A stretch of DNA of 64,000 nt from Bradyrhizobium monzae. GTDB lineage: Bacteria > Pseudomonadota > Alphaproteobacteria > Rhizobiales > Xanthobacteraceae. The DNA lies in the NCBI RefSeq assembly GCF_021458635.1, contig NZ_JAIRDQ010000010.1, positions 236,860 through 300,859 on the forward strand, written 5' to 3'. Shown piece by piece: positions 1 through 7,820 of this stretch (positions are counted from its first letter, which is position 1; every line of letters starts with the position of its first letter). Below the pieces are notes generated by a model. The model searched no databases. It was not told the DNA's origin and saw nothing but the letters and a program-made list of their open reading frames with translations. Made by a program: the position numbers and the translations under genes.

Positions 1-1
1 T

Positions 2-340
2 TTCGATCTCGCCGGCTACTGGCAGGATGCGACGATGCGCCTCGAGGCAGAGATGCACCCGAACGTCGCAATCGTGCGGCTGTCGCCACTCGGCGTAAAA
101 CTGCTCGATGCGTTGAGCCAGCCTTACGTCAGGGCGCGCACGCGGATCGAAGAGACGACTGATGCCGACGGCTGGCGCATCGCAAGGGTGCCGACCGGGA
201 AGACGTCGTGGCATGCCGCGTCCGAATTGCTACGGCTCGGGTCTGAGGTCGAGGTTCTCGAGCCCGTCGACCTCCGCGAGAAGATGGCCGAGATGACGCA
301 GGCGATGGCCTCGCGCTATCGCGCGGCGCGGAAAGCCTGA
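2..340 (+). CDS. C-terminal part of a YafY/DeoR-like WYL-domain transcriptional regulator (5' cut by window edge)
   Basis: The reading frame is already open at base 2 and stops at 340, so only about 112 C-terminal residues are present. They carry the mix of a WYL-domain tail and a WCX extension: 'GYWQDATMRLEAEM' near the start, then 'VRLSPLGVKLLDAL', a segment with 'GWRIARVP', 'LLRLGSEVEVLEPVDLREKM' and a final helix rich in Met and Arg. In YafY-type regulators the line 'LLRLGxEVEVLEPxxLR' closes the ligand-sensing C-terminal domain, and the missing N-terminal half holds the DNA-binding helix-turn-helix. The family represses nearby genes and often senses nucleotides or small ligands. The target cannot be told from this fragment. 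Confidence 0.75.
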   Translation, partial: FDLAGYWQDATMRLEAEMHPNVAIVRLSPLGVKLLDALSQPYVRARTRIEETTDADGWRIARVPTGKTSWHAASELLRLGSEVEVLEPVDLREKMAEMTQAMASRYRAARKA

Positions 341-472
341 CGGCGGCGCATCTCGCCGCAGCCGACGAAACAATCCTGAAACACGATTCTCCTTTTCTCC
401 GTGTGAACGCAATCACGCTTCAACCCGACCGAGATGCAGGGACACAACAACGGCTTCGCGCCATACTGGAGA

Positions 473-715
473 ATGAAAATGTTTCGTAAGCTTGCTCTTG
501 GTCTGATCGCCGCCGGTTCGCTCGGCGCTGCCGCCCTCGCGCCCACCGCCGCGTCGGCCCACGGCTTCCACCACTGGGGTCCCGGCTGGGGCTTCGGTTA
601 TGGCGGCCTCTACGTCAACACCGGCGTCAACAATTGCTACCAGGAGCGCGTCGTCCAGACCCGCCACGGCATGCGCGTTCGCGTCGTAAACGTCTGCGCG
701 TACGGTATCTACTGA
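473..715 (+). CDS. Small secreted protein, Gly/His/aromatic-rich, unknown function
   Basis: An 80-residue protein. I place the start at the ATG at 473 because a purine-rich TGGAGA sits just upstream; an in-frame ATG at 434 would add 13 residues. Residues 1-30 form a clear Sec signal peptide: MKMFRK, a hydrophobic run of Leu, Ala and Gly, then an Ala-x-Ala cut site near ASA-HG. The mature part begins with a His/Trp/Gly/Tyr-rich stretch (GFHHWGPGWGFGYGG), then has two Cys residues about 25 apart that could form a disulfide, and ends in CAYGIY. Short exported proteins of this build are common in Bradyrhizobium, but I know no function for them. It appears monocistronic, with its own terminator just downstream. 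Confidence 0.7.
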   Translation: MKMFRKLALGLIAAGSLGAAALAPTAASAHGFHHWGPGWGFGYGGLYVNTGVNNCYQERVVQTRHGMRVRVVNVCAYGIY

Positions 716-736
716 TACCGTGCCTTCGCGACAAAG

Positions 737-763
737 CTCCGGTCGCATTGCGGCCGGAGTTTT
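737..763 (+). terminator. Rho-independent terminator of the small secreted protein gene
   Basis: CTCCGGTCG (737-745) pairs with CGGCCGGAG (751-759) with one G-T pair and a 5-nt loop, followed by TTTT. It lies 22 nt after the stop codon and also separates this gene from the convergent desaturase gene. Confidence 0.7.
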
Positions 764-771
764 GCGTCGAG

Positions 772-1719
772 CTAGGCGCTCTTCCGCTGCCGACGAAACC
801 AGGTCCAGGTCTCGCCTGTCGTTCTGATGTACCCCCGACCGCGATAGACGATCTCGCCATCGACGATTCCGTTCAGCTTTGGCAGCGCGTGAAACGGGAT
901 CGAGGGATAGGCGTGGTGCTCGACGTGGTAGGGCATGTTCCAGGCAATCCATTTGACGATGGCGCCAGTATAGGTGGTTCGGGTGTTCTGGAACGCGCTA
1001 CGAGTTCGCTCGCAACCGGTGTGCTCGGCGTAGAGATAGGGTCGCAGGAAGAATTGCCCGATCATCAACGGCACGATCCAGACCCACGGCAGCAGCGCCG
1101 AAGAGAACCACAGCGACAATGCGAGCAACAGCGCGTAGGACGCGACATAGACCCGCGCCTCGGTCACGATAGTGCCGCGCCTGTTCTCGGGAATCCAGGG
1201 TACGACCACCTTGCCGGTGACGGCATGGCCGAGCATCAGCCGGACGCGGCCGGCAACCTGGAGCAATCCGCTATAGGCGATCGCGAGTTGCGTATCCGAT
1301 GTCGGCTTCACGCCGACGATCAGCTCCGGGTCCTTGTCCGGATCCTGGGTGTAGCGATGATGATCCCAGTGGAACAGGCAGTAATATTCGTAAGGCAAGC
1401 CGATGATGAAGGCCGAGAGATAGCCGACCGCGAGGTTGAGGCCACGACTCCTGAACGCGGTCTTGTGCGCAGTCTCATGCACCGCCATGAACAGGAACGC
1501 GACGAGATAGCCCTGCACCGCCATCAGCGGCGCCGCCCAGAGCACGCCATAGCGCGACGACACCAGCCAGATCAGCGCGCCCACCAGCACGATCATGCCG
1601 TAATGACCGAGGCTTTGCGCCGCACCCCTGAGGTTCGAGCGCACCGACAATTCGCGGAGCATGGCCGGACTCAGCGGCTTCAGGCGATGGCCAGGCTCTG
1701 AAACGGTCGCGTCTGTCAT
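772..1719 (-). CDS. Membrane fatty acid desaturase
   Basis: A 315-residue integral membrane di-iron desaturase of the FA_desaturase family. The three histidine boxes that bind the di-iron centre are visible: HETAHKT around residue 103, HWDHHRYT around 139, and HVEHH around 267, inside 'MPYHVEHHAYP'. Hydrophobic segments lie between the boxes (residues 40-80, 120-135 and 205-245), as in enzymes that insert double bonds into acyl chains or hydroxylate carotenoid-like substrates. It is the second gene of a minus-strand pair, starting 15 nt after the MetX-like gene. The substrate, a membrane lipid acyl chain or a hydrocarbon-like compound, cannot be decided from sequence. Confidence 0.85.
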   Translation of the reverse strand: MTDATVSEPGHRLKPLSPAMLRELSVRSNLRGAAQSLGHYGMIVLVGALIWLVSSRYGVLWAAPLMAVQGYLVAFLFMAVHETAHKTAFRSRGLNLAVGYLSAFIIGLPYEYYCLFHWDHHRYTQDPDKDPELIVGVKPTSDTQLAIAYSGLLQVAGRVRLMLGHAVTGKVVVPWIPENRRGTIVTEARVYVASYALLLALSLWFSSALLPWVWIVPLMIGQFFLRPYLYAEHTGCERTRSAFQNTRTTYTGAIVKWIAWNMPYHVEHHAYPSIPFHALPKLNGIVDGEIVYRGRGYIRTTGETWTWFRRQRKSA

Positions 1720-1734
1720 GATCGGTTGCCTGCG

Positions 1735-2754
1735 TTACTTGCTGAGAAGCGCTGCGACCTCGGCCTTGAGGAAGGCCTGGTCGCGCGGATTGTTGACGGG
1801 ATTGCCGGCACGATGGCCGTGCAGCGACGGGATCGGATGCAACACGGCTGATTTTGCGTTGACCAGCTTGCCGAGCTCGTCTTCGTTGTCGCGGACGTCG
1901 AAATAGCGATCAGTCGCACCCGGCATCAGCAGCACATGAGCCTTGATCGCGGCGAGCGCCCGATCCAGGTCGCCGCCGAAAGCCGCGCAAGCGCTGATGT
2001 CTCCGCCCTGCCAGATACCGGCTTGCGCGAGGAGATCGCTGGCGTCGCGGCGCGCAAAAGTCGTGTCCCAAGCGCGGACGAGATAGTCTTCCAGCGAGGT
2101 GAAACCCGCCTCACGCCACAGCTCGTCGCGATAAAAACCATGCGACATCGCCCAGCCGGCATAGACACGCCCCATGGCGCGATAACCGCCGACAGGCTTT
2201 TCGACGAAGCGGCCATCGCGGAAGGCGGGATCGCCGGTCAGCGCGGCCTTCACGCTCTCGAGGAAAACATAGTTGTAGGGCGCGCAACGCGCGCTGCCGC
2301 AGACAACCGCGGCGCGATCGACCATCTCCGGATGGAGTGCCGCCCAGTGATAGGCCTGCATGCCGCCCATCGACCAACCATAGACCAGCGCGAGCTTTGT
2401 GATGCCGAAGCGCTCGGTCAGCAGCCGATGCTGGACCGTAATCGCGTCGTGATAGGTCAGTTGCGGGAACGGCCCATTGCCAGAGTTCGACGGCGAAGAC
2501 GACAAGCCGTTGCCGAACAGATTCGGGATGATGATGAAATAACGCGTGGGATCGAGCACGCCGTCGGGCCCGATCAGCCACTCGGTGTCGACATGCTGCG
2601 CACTGAACGAGGTCGGATAGAGGATGACATTATCTTTGGCCGGGCTCAGCGTGCCATAGGTCTTGTAGGCAAGCTTCATCGCGGGGAAGACGGTGCCTGA
2701 CTGAAGCGTGGTGTCACCAGCCTCAAAGATCTCGTAGTCGCGCTGCCCGGTCAT
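1735..2754 (-). CDS. Alpha/beta hydrolase of the MetX (homoserine O-acetyltransferase-like) family
   Basis: A 339-residue alpha/beta-hydrolase-fold protein. The nucleophile elbow is in YGWSMGGMQAYHWA (Ser around residue 128). The acid is probably in PGATDRYFDVRDNEDEL near 285, and the base is the His in SLHGHRAGNP near 310. The opening 'LAYKTYGTLSPAKDNVILYPTSFS' is typical of MetX-like acyltransferases. True homoserine acetyltransferases are longer (about 370-400 residues) and have a lid with conserved substrate residues. I therefore call this a MetX-like acyltransferase or esterase, not a methionine enzyme. It is the first gene of the pair with the desaturase, and a 15-bp palindrome lies about 100 nt upstream. 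Confidence 0.8.
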   Translation of the reverse strand: MTGQRDYEIFEAGDTTLQSGTVFPAMKLAYKTYGTLSPAKDNVILYPTSFSAQHVDTEWLIGPDGVLDPTRYFIIIPNLFGNGLSSSPSNSGNGPFPQLTYHDAITVQHRLLTERFGITKLALVYGWSMGGMQAYHWAALHPEMVDRAAVVCGSARCAPYNYVFLESVKAALTGDPAFRDGRFVEKPVGGYRAMGRVYAGWAMSHGFYRDELWREAGFTSLEDYLVRAWDTTFARRDASDLLAQAGIWQGGDISACAAFGGDLDRALAAIKAHVLLMPGATDRYFDVRDNEDELGKLVNAKSAVLHPIPSLHGHRAGNPVNNPRDQAFLKAEVAALLSK

Positions 2755-2857
2755 GCGTCCAACTCCCGCTCACGCGGCCGCAAAACACGCCCGCCACGAC
2801 CACGATGCATCGACCGTGCTGGACCAGCAAACGCGTCGTTGCGCCGCGCTTAATAAT

Positions 2858-2872
2858 TGTACAAATAGTACA
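2858..2872. promoter_or_regulatory. Perfect palindrome TGTAC-N5-GTACA, candidate operator upstream of the MetX-like/desaturase unit
   Basis: TGTAC AAATA GTACA is a perfect 5+5 inverted repeat in a short AT-rich patch (2850-2880) that contrasts with GC-rich surroundings. Read on the minus strand it contains TACAAT, a good -10 hexamer. It lies about 100 nt ahead of the MetX-like start. No adjacent regulator gene was identified. Confidence 0.4.
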
Positions 2873-2913
2873 TTTAATCGACTGAGGCAACGGGATTCTG
2901 GCCGTCGCCTGGC

Positions 2914-3717
2914 TCAAGCAATGGCCGCGATGTATCGCTCCACCGACGCCGCGAAGGCGGCCTTCGCGCCTGAGGCGATGTTACGGCCCCACCAGGCGCC
3001 ATAGATGCGGTCGAAGGCCAGCGGCTCGACGGCCGCCGCGATCCGCCGCACCGCGGCGGCGTTGAGCGGCATGTAGTTCGGATAGGAGTACATGAAGCTG
3101 AGGAAGCGGCGGTCCATCGTCACTTGCGCGATATCGCCGGTCAGCAACGCGCCTTTGCCCTCCGCGCCGCGCTTATGATGCAGCATGGTGGCGCCTGCGA
3201 AATGGCCGCCGGTGCGCAGCAGCGACACGTCATCGGAGATGCGCTGGTGATCTCCAGTCCAGTGCACGATCGACGGATGTGGACGCGTCACCCATTCGCG
3301 ATCATCAGCGTGAAGATAGACCGGCACACCACCGAACGCTTCGCTCCAATCCGCAAGCGCGCCATAGTAGTGGGGATGCGAGATCGCGATCGCCTTCAGC
3401 CCACCAAGCGCGCGGACATGCGCGATTGCCTCCGGTGTTGCCAGCGGGATGCAGTCCCACATCACGTGACCATCATCCAGCGGGACCAGAAGCGCCCGTT
3501 GACCGATCGCAAAGCTCGGCTCGAGCGCGATGCCGGTGAGGCCGAGATCGTCACGCCAGACGAGGCGGTGACGTTCAGCGAGCGTCTCGGGCGCGAGGAA
3601 GGTCTGGCCCTTCCAGTTCACGAATTGCCGCTCGTCCTCGCAAATCGGACAGGATGCGGGTGGCTTACCGCCGTCCGGGAATTGGGAGCCGCAGGTTTCG
3701 CAGGTCCAGAGAGGCAT
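2914..3717 (-). CDS. Zinc-ribbon MBL-fold metallo-hydrolase with altered metal motif
   Basis: A 267-residue protein when started at the ATG at 3717 (MPLWTCETCG). An upstream ATG would add 30 residues with no domain. The N-terminus is a rubredoxin-like zinc ribbon, CETC at residues 5-8 and CPIC at 22-25. An MBL-fold body follows. The usual HxHxDH signature is replaced by HPHYYG ('AISHPHYYGALADW'), which lacks the Asp and third His. Downstream metal-site candidates remain, namely HADDREW, 'GGHFAGATMLHH' and 'LLTGDIAQV'. The protein may bind a single metal or work differently from classical MBL hydrolases. It is divergent from the MFS gene at 3901. Function unknown. Confidence 0.7.
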   Translation of the reverse strand: MPLWTCETCGSQFPDGGKPPASCPICEDERQFVNWKGQTFLAPETLAERHRLVWRDDLGLTGIALEPSFAIGQRALLVPLDDGHVMWDCIPLATPEAIAHVRALGGLKAIAISHPHYYGALADWSEAFGGVPVYLHADDREWVTRPHPSIVHWTGDHQRISDDVSLLRTGGHFAGATMLHHKRGAEGKGALLTGDIAQVTMDRRFLSFMYSYPNYMPLNAAAVRRIAAAVEPLAFDRIYGAWWGRNIASGAKAAFAASVERYIAAIA

Positions 3718-3900
3718 GGCCGTGATCCAGAAATGAGACCGTCGCAGATATGAAATGACATCGCGGTCCGGCGATCGCAAGTCCGGAGGAACCAACGCGG
3801 TTGGCACTGGTTACTTTCCTGTCCGCCCCGGCACGAATGGCCGGCCATATCCGCCTGCGCGAGACCACAGTCGGTCGGCAGCATCACGTTTAGCGTCTCG

Positions 3901-5100
3901 ATGACATCGCGCCCTTCCTCACCTCGTCTCTGGCCTCTCTACGCCGTTAACTTCTTCATGGCCGACATGCAGTCCGGCATCGGGCCGTTCGTCGGAGTGT
4001 TCCTGCAAGAGCGCGGCTGGGCCACCGGATTGATCGGCACGGCACTGACGATCGGCAATGTCGCGGGCATGCTTGTCACGACCCCGATCGGCGGCTTCAT
4101 CGATTCCAGCCGCCACAAACGGCTGTGGGTCGTCATCCCCGGCATTTGCGTCGTGCTGGCCTCCGCCATCATCCTGATCTCGCAAAATTTCTGGGCGGTG
4201 ACGTTCTCGCAAGTGGCGCAATCGCTGGCGAGCGCTGCGATCGTACCGGCGGTCACCGGCATCACGCTCGGCATCGCCAAGCAAAAGGGTTTCAATGCGC
4301 TGAACGGGCGCAATCAGGCCTTCAACCATGCGGGCAACATGGTCGGCGCGGCGCTGTCGGGCTATCTCGGCTACAAATTCGGCTACGTCTGGGTGTTCGT
4401 TCTGGCTGCCGTCTTCGGCGCGGTCGCCGTGGCTTGCGTCCTGATGATTCCGGCCAAGGCCATCGATGACCGTCAGGCTCGCGGCAGCAAGGAAGACGAG
4501 AGCAAGAACCCGCCGGCAGGTCTCTCCGTTCTCCTCAAGCACAAGCCGCTGCTGGTGCTGGCGCTGGCCTTGGCCGTCTTCCATCTCGGCAACGCCGCCA
4601 TCGTGCCGCTCTATGGCCTTGCCGCGGTGAGCGCGGGCCAGGCCAATGGTCCAAGCTTCGTCGCGACCATCGTCGTCATTGCGCAGGGCGTGATGATCGT
4701 GACGTCCCTGGTCGGCATGCAGGTCGCGGGAAAACGCAACTACTGGCCAGTGATCCTGGTCTCCTTCATGTTCCTGCCCATCCGCGGTGTGCTGGCGTAT
4801 TTTCTCACCGGTTGGTGGGGTGTCGTGCCGGTCCAGGTGCTCGATGGTATCGGGACCGGTCTGCAGACGGTCGCCGTCCCCGGCATGGTCGCGCGCTCGC
4901 TCGACGGCACCGGCCGCATCAATCTCGGCCAGGGCGCTGTGATTACGGTGCAGGGCGTCGGTGCGAGCTTGAGCCCCGCGCTCGGCGGCTGGATCGCGCA
5001 ATGGATCGGCTACGGTCCGACCTTCCTGCTGCTCGGCTGCTTCGGCCTCGCCTCAATGGCACTGTGGCTGGCGTTTGGCGCGCACGTGAAGAAGTACTGA
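3901..5100 (+). CDS. MFS transporter (MFS_1 type)
   Basis: A 399-residue inner-membrane carrier with about 12 hydrophobic segments. The signature loop after the second helix is TPIGGFIDSSRHKR (about residues 60-74), matching the G-x(3)-D-x(2)-G/R-R/K pattern of the major facilitator superfamily. A charged central loop (residues about 188-210, rich in Lys, Asp and Glu) divides the two six-helix halves. The N-terminus has no signal peptide and enters the first helix at 'LYAVNFFMAD'. It stands alone, divergent from the zinc-ribbon MBL gene and converging on the MDR reductase gene with a 13-nt gap. Substrate unknown; drug or organic acid export and sugar uptake are all possible. Confidence 0.85.
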   Translation: MTSRPSSPRLWPLYAVNFFMADMQSGIGPFVGVFLQERGWATGLIGTALTIGNVAGMLVTTPIGGFIDSSRHKRLWVVIPGICVVLASAIILISQNFWAVTFSQVAQSLASAAIVPAVTGITLGIAKQKGFNALNGRNQAFNHAGNMVGAALSGYLGYKFGYVWVFVLAAVFGAVAVACVLMIPAKAIDDRQARGSKEDESKNPPAGLSVLLKHKPLLVLALALAVFHLGNAAIVPLYGLAAVSAGQANGPSFVATIVVIAQGVMIVTSLVGMQVAGKRNYWPVILVSFMFLPIRGVLAYFLTGWWGVVPVQVLDGIGTGLQTVAVPGMVARSLDGTGRINLGQGAVITVQGVGASLSPALGGWIAQWIGYGPTFLLLGCFGLASMALWLAFGAHVKKY

Positions 5101-5113
5101 GGCCAACAGGCCT

Positions 5114-6121
5114 TCACGGAAACTCCACCACGATCTTGCCGAAGTGCCCGCCCTGCTGCATCAGCCGTAATGCATCCGGAACCGCATCAAAGCCGAACAC
5201 GCGGTCGATCACCGGCTTCATCGCGTTGCGCCCGATCGCAGCGGTCATCCCTTCGAACATGCGGCGGCTGCCGACCGAGAGGCCGATGACATACAAATTC
5301 CTGGAGAACAAAGTCGGCATCGCGATCTGCTGCGAGAAGCCGGAGAGCACGCCGATCACCAGGACGGTGCCGCCGACCCGCGCCGCCTCGAGCGACTGCG
5401 CAAACGTGTCCTTGCCGCCGACCTCGACGACGTGATCGACGCCGCCGCCGGTCCACTCCGCGGCGGCCTTGCCCCATTCGGGGATCGAGCGATAGTTGAT
5501 GGTGTGGTCGGCGCCGAGCGCCCTGGCGCGTTCGAGCTTTTCGTCGCTCGACGACGTCACGATCACGCTGGCGCCGGCGAGCTTTGCGAATTGCAGCGCG
5601 AAGATCGAGACACCACCGGTGCCCTGCACCAGCACGGTATCGCCTGGCTGCACCCTTGCTTCCTCGAACAGCGCGCGCCAGGCCGTGAGCCCGGCGCAGG
5701 GCAGCGTCGCCGCTTCCTGGAACGACAGATGCGAAGGAATGCGGCTGACGCCCTCGGCGTCGAGCACCATCACTTCCTGCAATACGCCCGGTCGCGTACC
5801 GCCGAGCGCATAGCGGCGGGCAGCCGCCGACACCCTTCCATCGATCCAGGACTGGAAGAACATCGGGCAGACGCGATCGCCGACGGCGACGCGGGTCACA
5901 CCCTCACCGACGGCGATCACCTCACCCGCTCCGTCGGAGAACGGGATCAGCGGCAATCTCGTGACGCCACCCTTGCCTTGCACCGTGAGCAGGTCGCGAA
6001 AGTTCAACGATGCCGCCTGCATCCGCACCGCGACCTGGCCCGGGCCAGTTGTCGGCTCGGGTAGATCGGCAAGCTCCATCCCCTCGATCGACCAGTCGCG
6101 CGCGACCTGCCAGACCTTCAT
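5114..6121 (-). CDS. Zinc-free MDR (quinone oxidoreductase-like) NAD(P)-dependent dehydrogenase
   Basis: A 335-residue medium-chain dehydrogenase/reductase. The GroES-like N-terminal domain has 'GPGQVAVRMQAASLNFRDLL' near residue 28 and 'SDGAGEVIAVGEGV' near 82. The Rossmann half carries 'VLVQGTGGVSIFALQFAKLAG' near 163 and 'ARALGADHTINY' near 198. It lacks the catalytic-zinc Cys and His ligands and the four-Cys structural zinc loop of alcohol dehydrogenases, which places it with quinone reductase or enoyl reductase-like members. It is the last gene of a minus-strand unit: GntR regulator, acyl-CoA ligase, then this gene after 15 nt. A role in reducing an enoyl-CoA or quinone intermediate of the ligase's product is an inference. 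Confidence 0.85.
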   Translation of the reverse strand: MKVWQVARDWSIEGMELADLPEPTTGPGQVAVRMQAASLNFRDLLTVQGKGGVTRLPLIPFSDGAGEVIAVGEGVTRVAVGDRVCPMFFQSWIDGRVSAAARRYALGGTRPGVLQEVMVLDAEGVSRIPSHLSFQEAATLPCAGLTAWRALFEEARVQPGDTVLVQGTGGVSIFALQFAKLAGASVIVTSSSDEKLERARALGADHTINYRSIPEWGKAAAEWTGGGVDHVVEVGGKDTFAQSLEAARVGGTVLVIGVLSGFSQQIAMPTLFSRNLYVIGLSVGSRRMFEGMTAAIGRNAMKPVIDRVFGFDAVPDALRLMQQGGHFGKIVVEFP

Positions 6122-6136
6122 GACGACCGCTCCGCC

Positions 6137-7750
6137 TCAGGTGCCAAAGCTTTTCTGGACCGCCTTGTCGAGGGTATCAGCCCCGACGAAGCGCTGCCGC
6201 AGTTCGCGCTTGAGCAGCTTGCCGCTCGGGTTCTTCGGCAAGCTGTCGACGAAGATGACGCGCTTTGGCACCTTGAAATGCGCCATCTGACCAGCGCAAT
6301 GCTGGATGACGGCGTCTTCATCCAGCTTCTCGCCGGACTTGACCACGACGATCGCGGTCACAGCCTCGATCCAGCGCGGGTCAGGCAGGCCGACGACGGC
6401 AACTTCAGAGACCGCAGGGATGCGATAGACCATCTCCTCGACCTCGCGGCTCGCCACGTTCTCGCCGCCGGTCTTGATCATGTCCTTGACGCGGTCGACC
6501 ACGGTGATGTGGCCCTCGGCGTCAACGGTGGCGAGATCGCCGGAGTGAAACCAGCCGCCGGTGAACGCCGCCGCTGTCTTCACGGGATCGTTGTAGTAAC
6601 CGGAAAGAAGATGCGGCGAGCGGTGTACGATCTCGCCGACTTCGCCGACCTTGACGTCCTCCATCGAGGTGTTGACGACGCGCGTCTCGACATTGAGCAC
6701 GGGCTTGCCGGCCGAGCCGGCCTTGCGCCGCTGGTCCTCCGGACGCAACACGGTTGCAAGCGGCGCGATCTCGGTCTGACCGTAGAAGTTCCAGAATTTT
6801 ACGACGGGCAGACGGCGCTGCAATTCGAGCAGAACTTCCACCGGCATGATGGAGGCGCCGTAATAGCCCTTCTGCAAGGTCGACAGGTCGGCCTTGTCGA
6901 AATTGGGCGAACGCAGCATCGCGATCCAGATCGTCGGCGGCGCGAAGAACGAGGTGATCTTGTGGGCCTGGATCAGCGCCAGAATGTTGTCGGCGGTCGG
7001 CTTGCCGGTGATCACGCCGGAAGCGCCGAGATAGATTTGCGGCCCCAGGAACACATCGAGCTGCGCGCAATGATAGAGCGGCAGCGCGTGCAAGAACTTG
7101 TCGTCCACCCTCATGCCGCCGTCGATGATGCAGCTGACATACTGCCACATCACCGCTTCATGGGTCAGCATCGCGCCCTTGGGCAGGGATTCCGTACCGC
7201 TGGTGTAGACGATCTGCGCGAGATCGCGGCTGTCGACGGACGCCTCGAGGAACGAGCCGTCGGCATGAAGCAGACCGTCGAAGGTGGTGAGGTCCGCAGG
7301 CGCGGTGGCGGGATCCTCGCCCGGCAGCCAGATCATCTTCTCGACCGCGCAATCCTTCGCGCTCGCGGCCTTTGCCGGCTCGACGAAATCGGGGCCGGTC
7401 GCGAGCAGCTTTGCGCCGGAGCTTTTCAGGATGAAATTGATCTCGTCCGGATTGAGCATGAAGTTGATCGGCACCAGCACGGCGCCGATCCGGGCCACCG
7501 CGAAGCGCAGCGCGGCGAAGGCATGGGAATTGCGCGAGAGCACGGCAAGACGATCGCCCTTCTTCACGCCCAGGTTGAGCAGGCCGCGGCCGAGCCGGTT
7601 GCAGATCGTATCCATCTCGGCAAAGGTCCAGCTCACGCTGCCACAACTCACCGCGAGCTTTGCCGGCTCCCGGCCCGCGGAGCGGCGCAGGAGATCGCCG
7701 ATGGAATGCTCGCGCGCTTTCGAAATGGTGGCTGCGATATCGCCGGTCAT
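6137..7750 (-). CDS. AMP-forming acyl-CoA synthetase (class I adenylate-forming enzyme)
   Basis: A 537-residue ANL-superfamily enzyme that activates a carboxylic acid to its acyl-CoA via an acyl-AMP. Visible core motifs: 'IVYTSGTESLPKGAMLTH' near residue 180 (phosphate loop, in which the usual TTGxPKG is TESLPKG), 'NFYGQTE' near 322, 'HSGDLATVDAEGHITVVDRVKDMIKTGG' split across residues 405-432, and the C-terminal 'NPSGKLLKREL' with the adenylation Lys near 510. Length is typical for medium-chain or aromatic acid ligases. The start is supported by GGAGGG ahead of the ATG. The gene follows the GntR gene by 70 nt and precedes the MDR gene by 15 nt, and a divergent uptake protein (8752) probably supplies its substrate. 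Confidence 0.9.
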   Translation of the reverse strand: MTGDIAATISKAREHSIGDLLRRSAGREPAKLAVSCGSVSWTFAEMDTICNRLGRGLLNLGVKKGDRLAVLSRNSHAFAALRFAVARIGAVLVPINFMLNPDEINFILKSSGAKLLATGPDFVEPAKAASAKDCAVEKMIWLPGEDPATAPADLTTFDGLLHADGSFLEASVDSRDLAQIVYTSGTESLPKGAMLTHEAVMWQYVSCIIDGGMRVDDKFLHALPLYHCAQLDVFLGPQIYLGASGVITGKPTADNILALIQAHKITSFFAPPTIWIAMLRSPNFDKADLSTLQKGYYGASIMPVEVLLELQRRLPVVKFWNFYGQTEIAPLATVLRPEDQRRKAGSAGKPVLNVETRVVNTSMEDVKVGEVGEIVHRSPHLLSGYYNDPVKTAAAFTGGWFHSGDLATVDAEGHITVVDRVKDMIKTGGENVASREVEEMVYRIPAVSEVAVVGLPDPRWIEAVTAIVVVKSGEKLDEDAVIQHCAGQMAHFKVPKRVIFVDSLPKNPSGKLLKRELRQRFVGADTLDKAVQKSFGT

Positions 7751-7820
7751 GTATCCCTCCGTGTGATGTCTTTATTTTCTGAGTTTATTCGTTTGAAATC
7801 TTGCGTCTTGTCCGTTCGCG

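Noticed and set aside
1735..2754. Assignment as metX (methionine biosynthesis)
   Set aside because: The protein is shorter than true homoserine acetyltransferases and is paired with a desaturase, not with methionine genes.
5100..5113. AGGCC-AACA-GGCCT hairpin between the convergent MFS and MDR genes
   Set aside because: Only 5 bp with no T run; too weak to call a terminator, though its position is suggestive.
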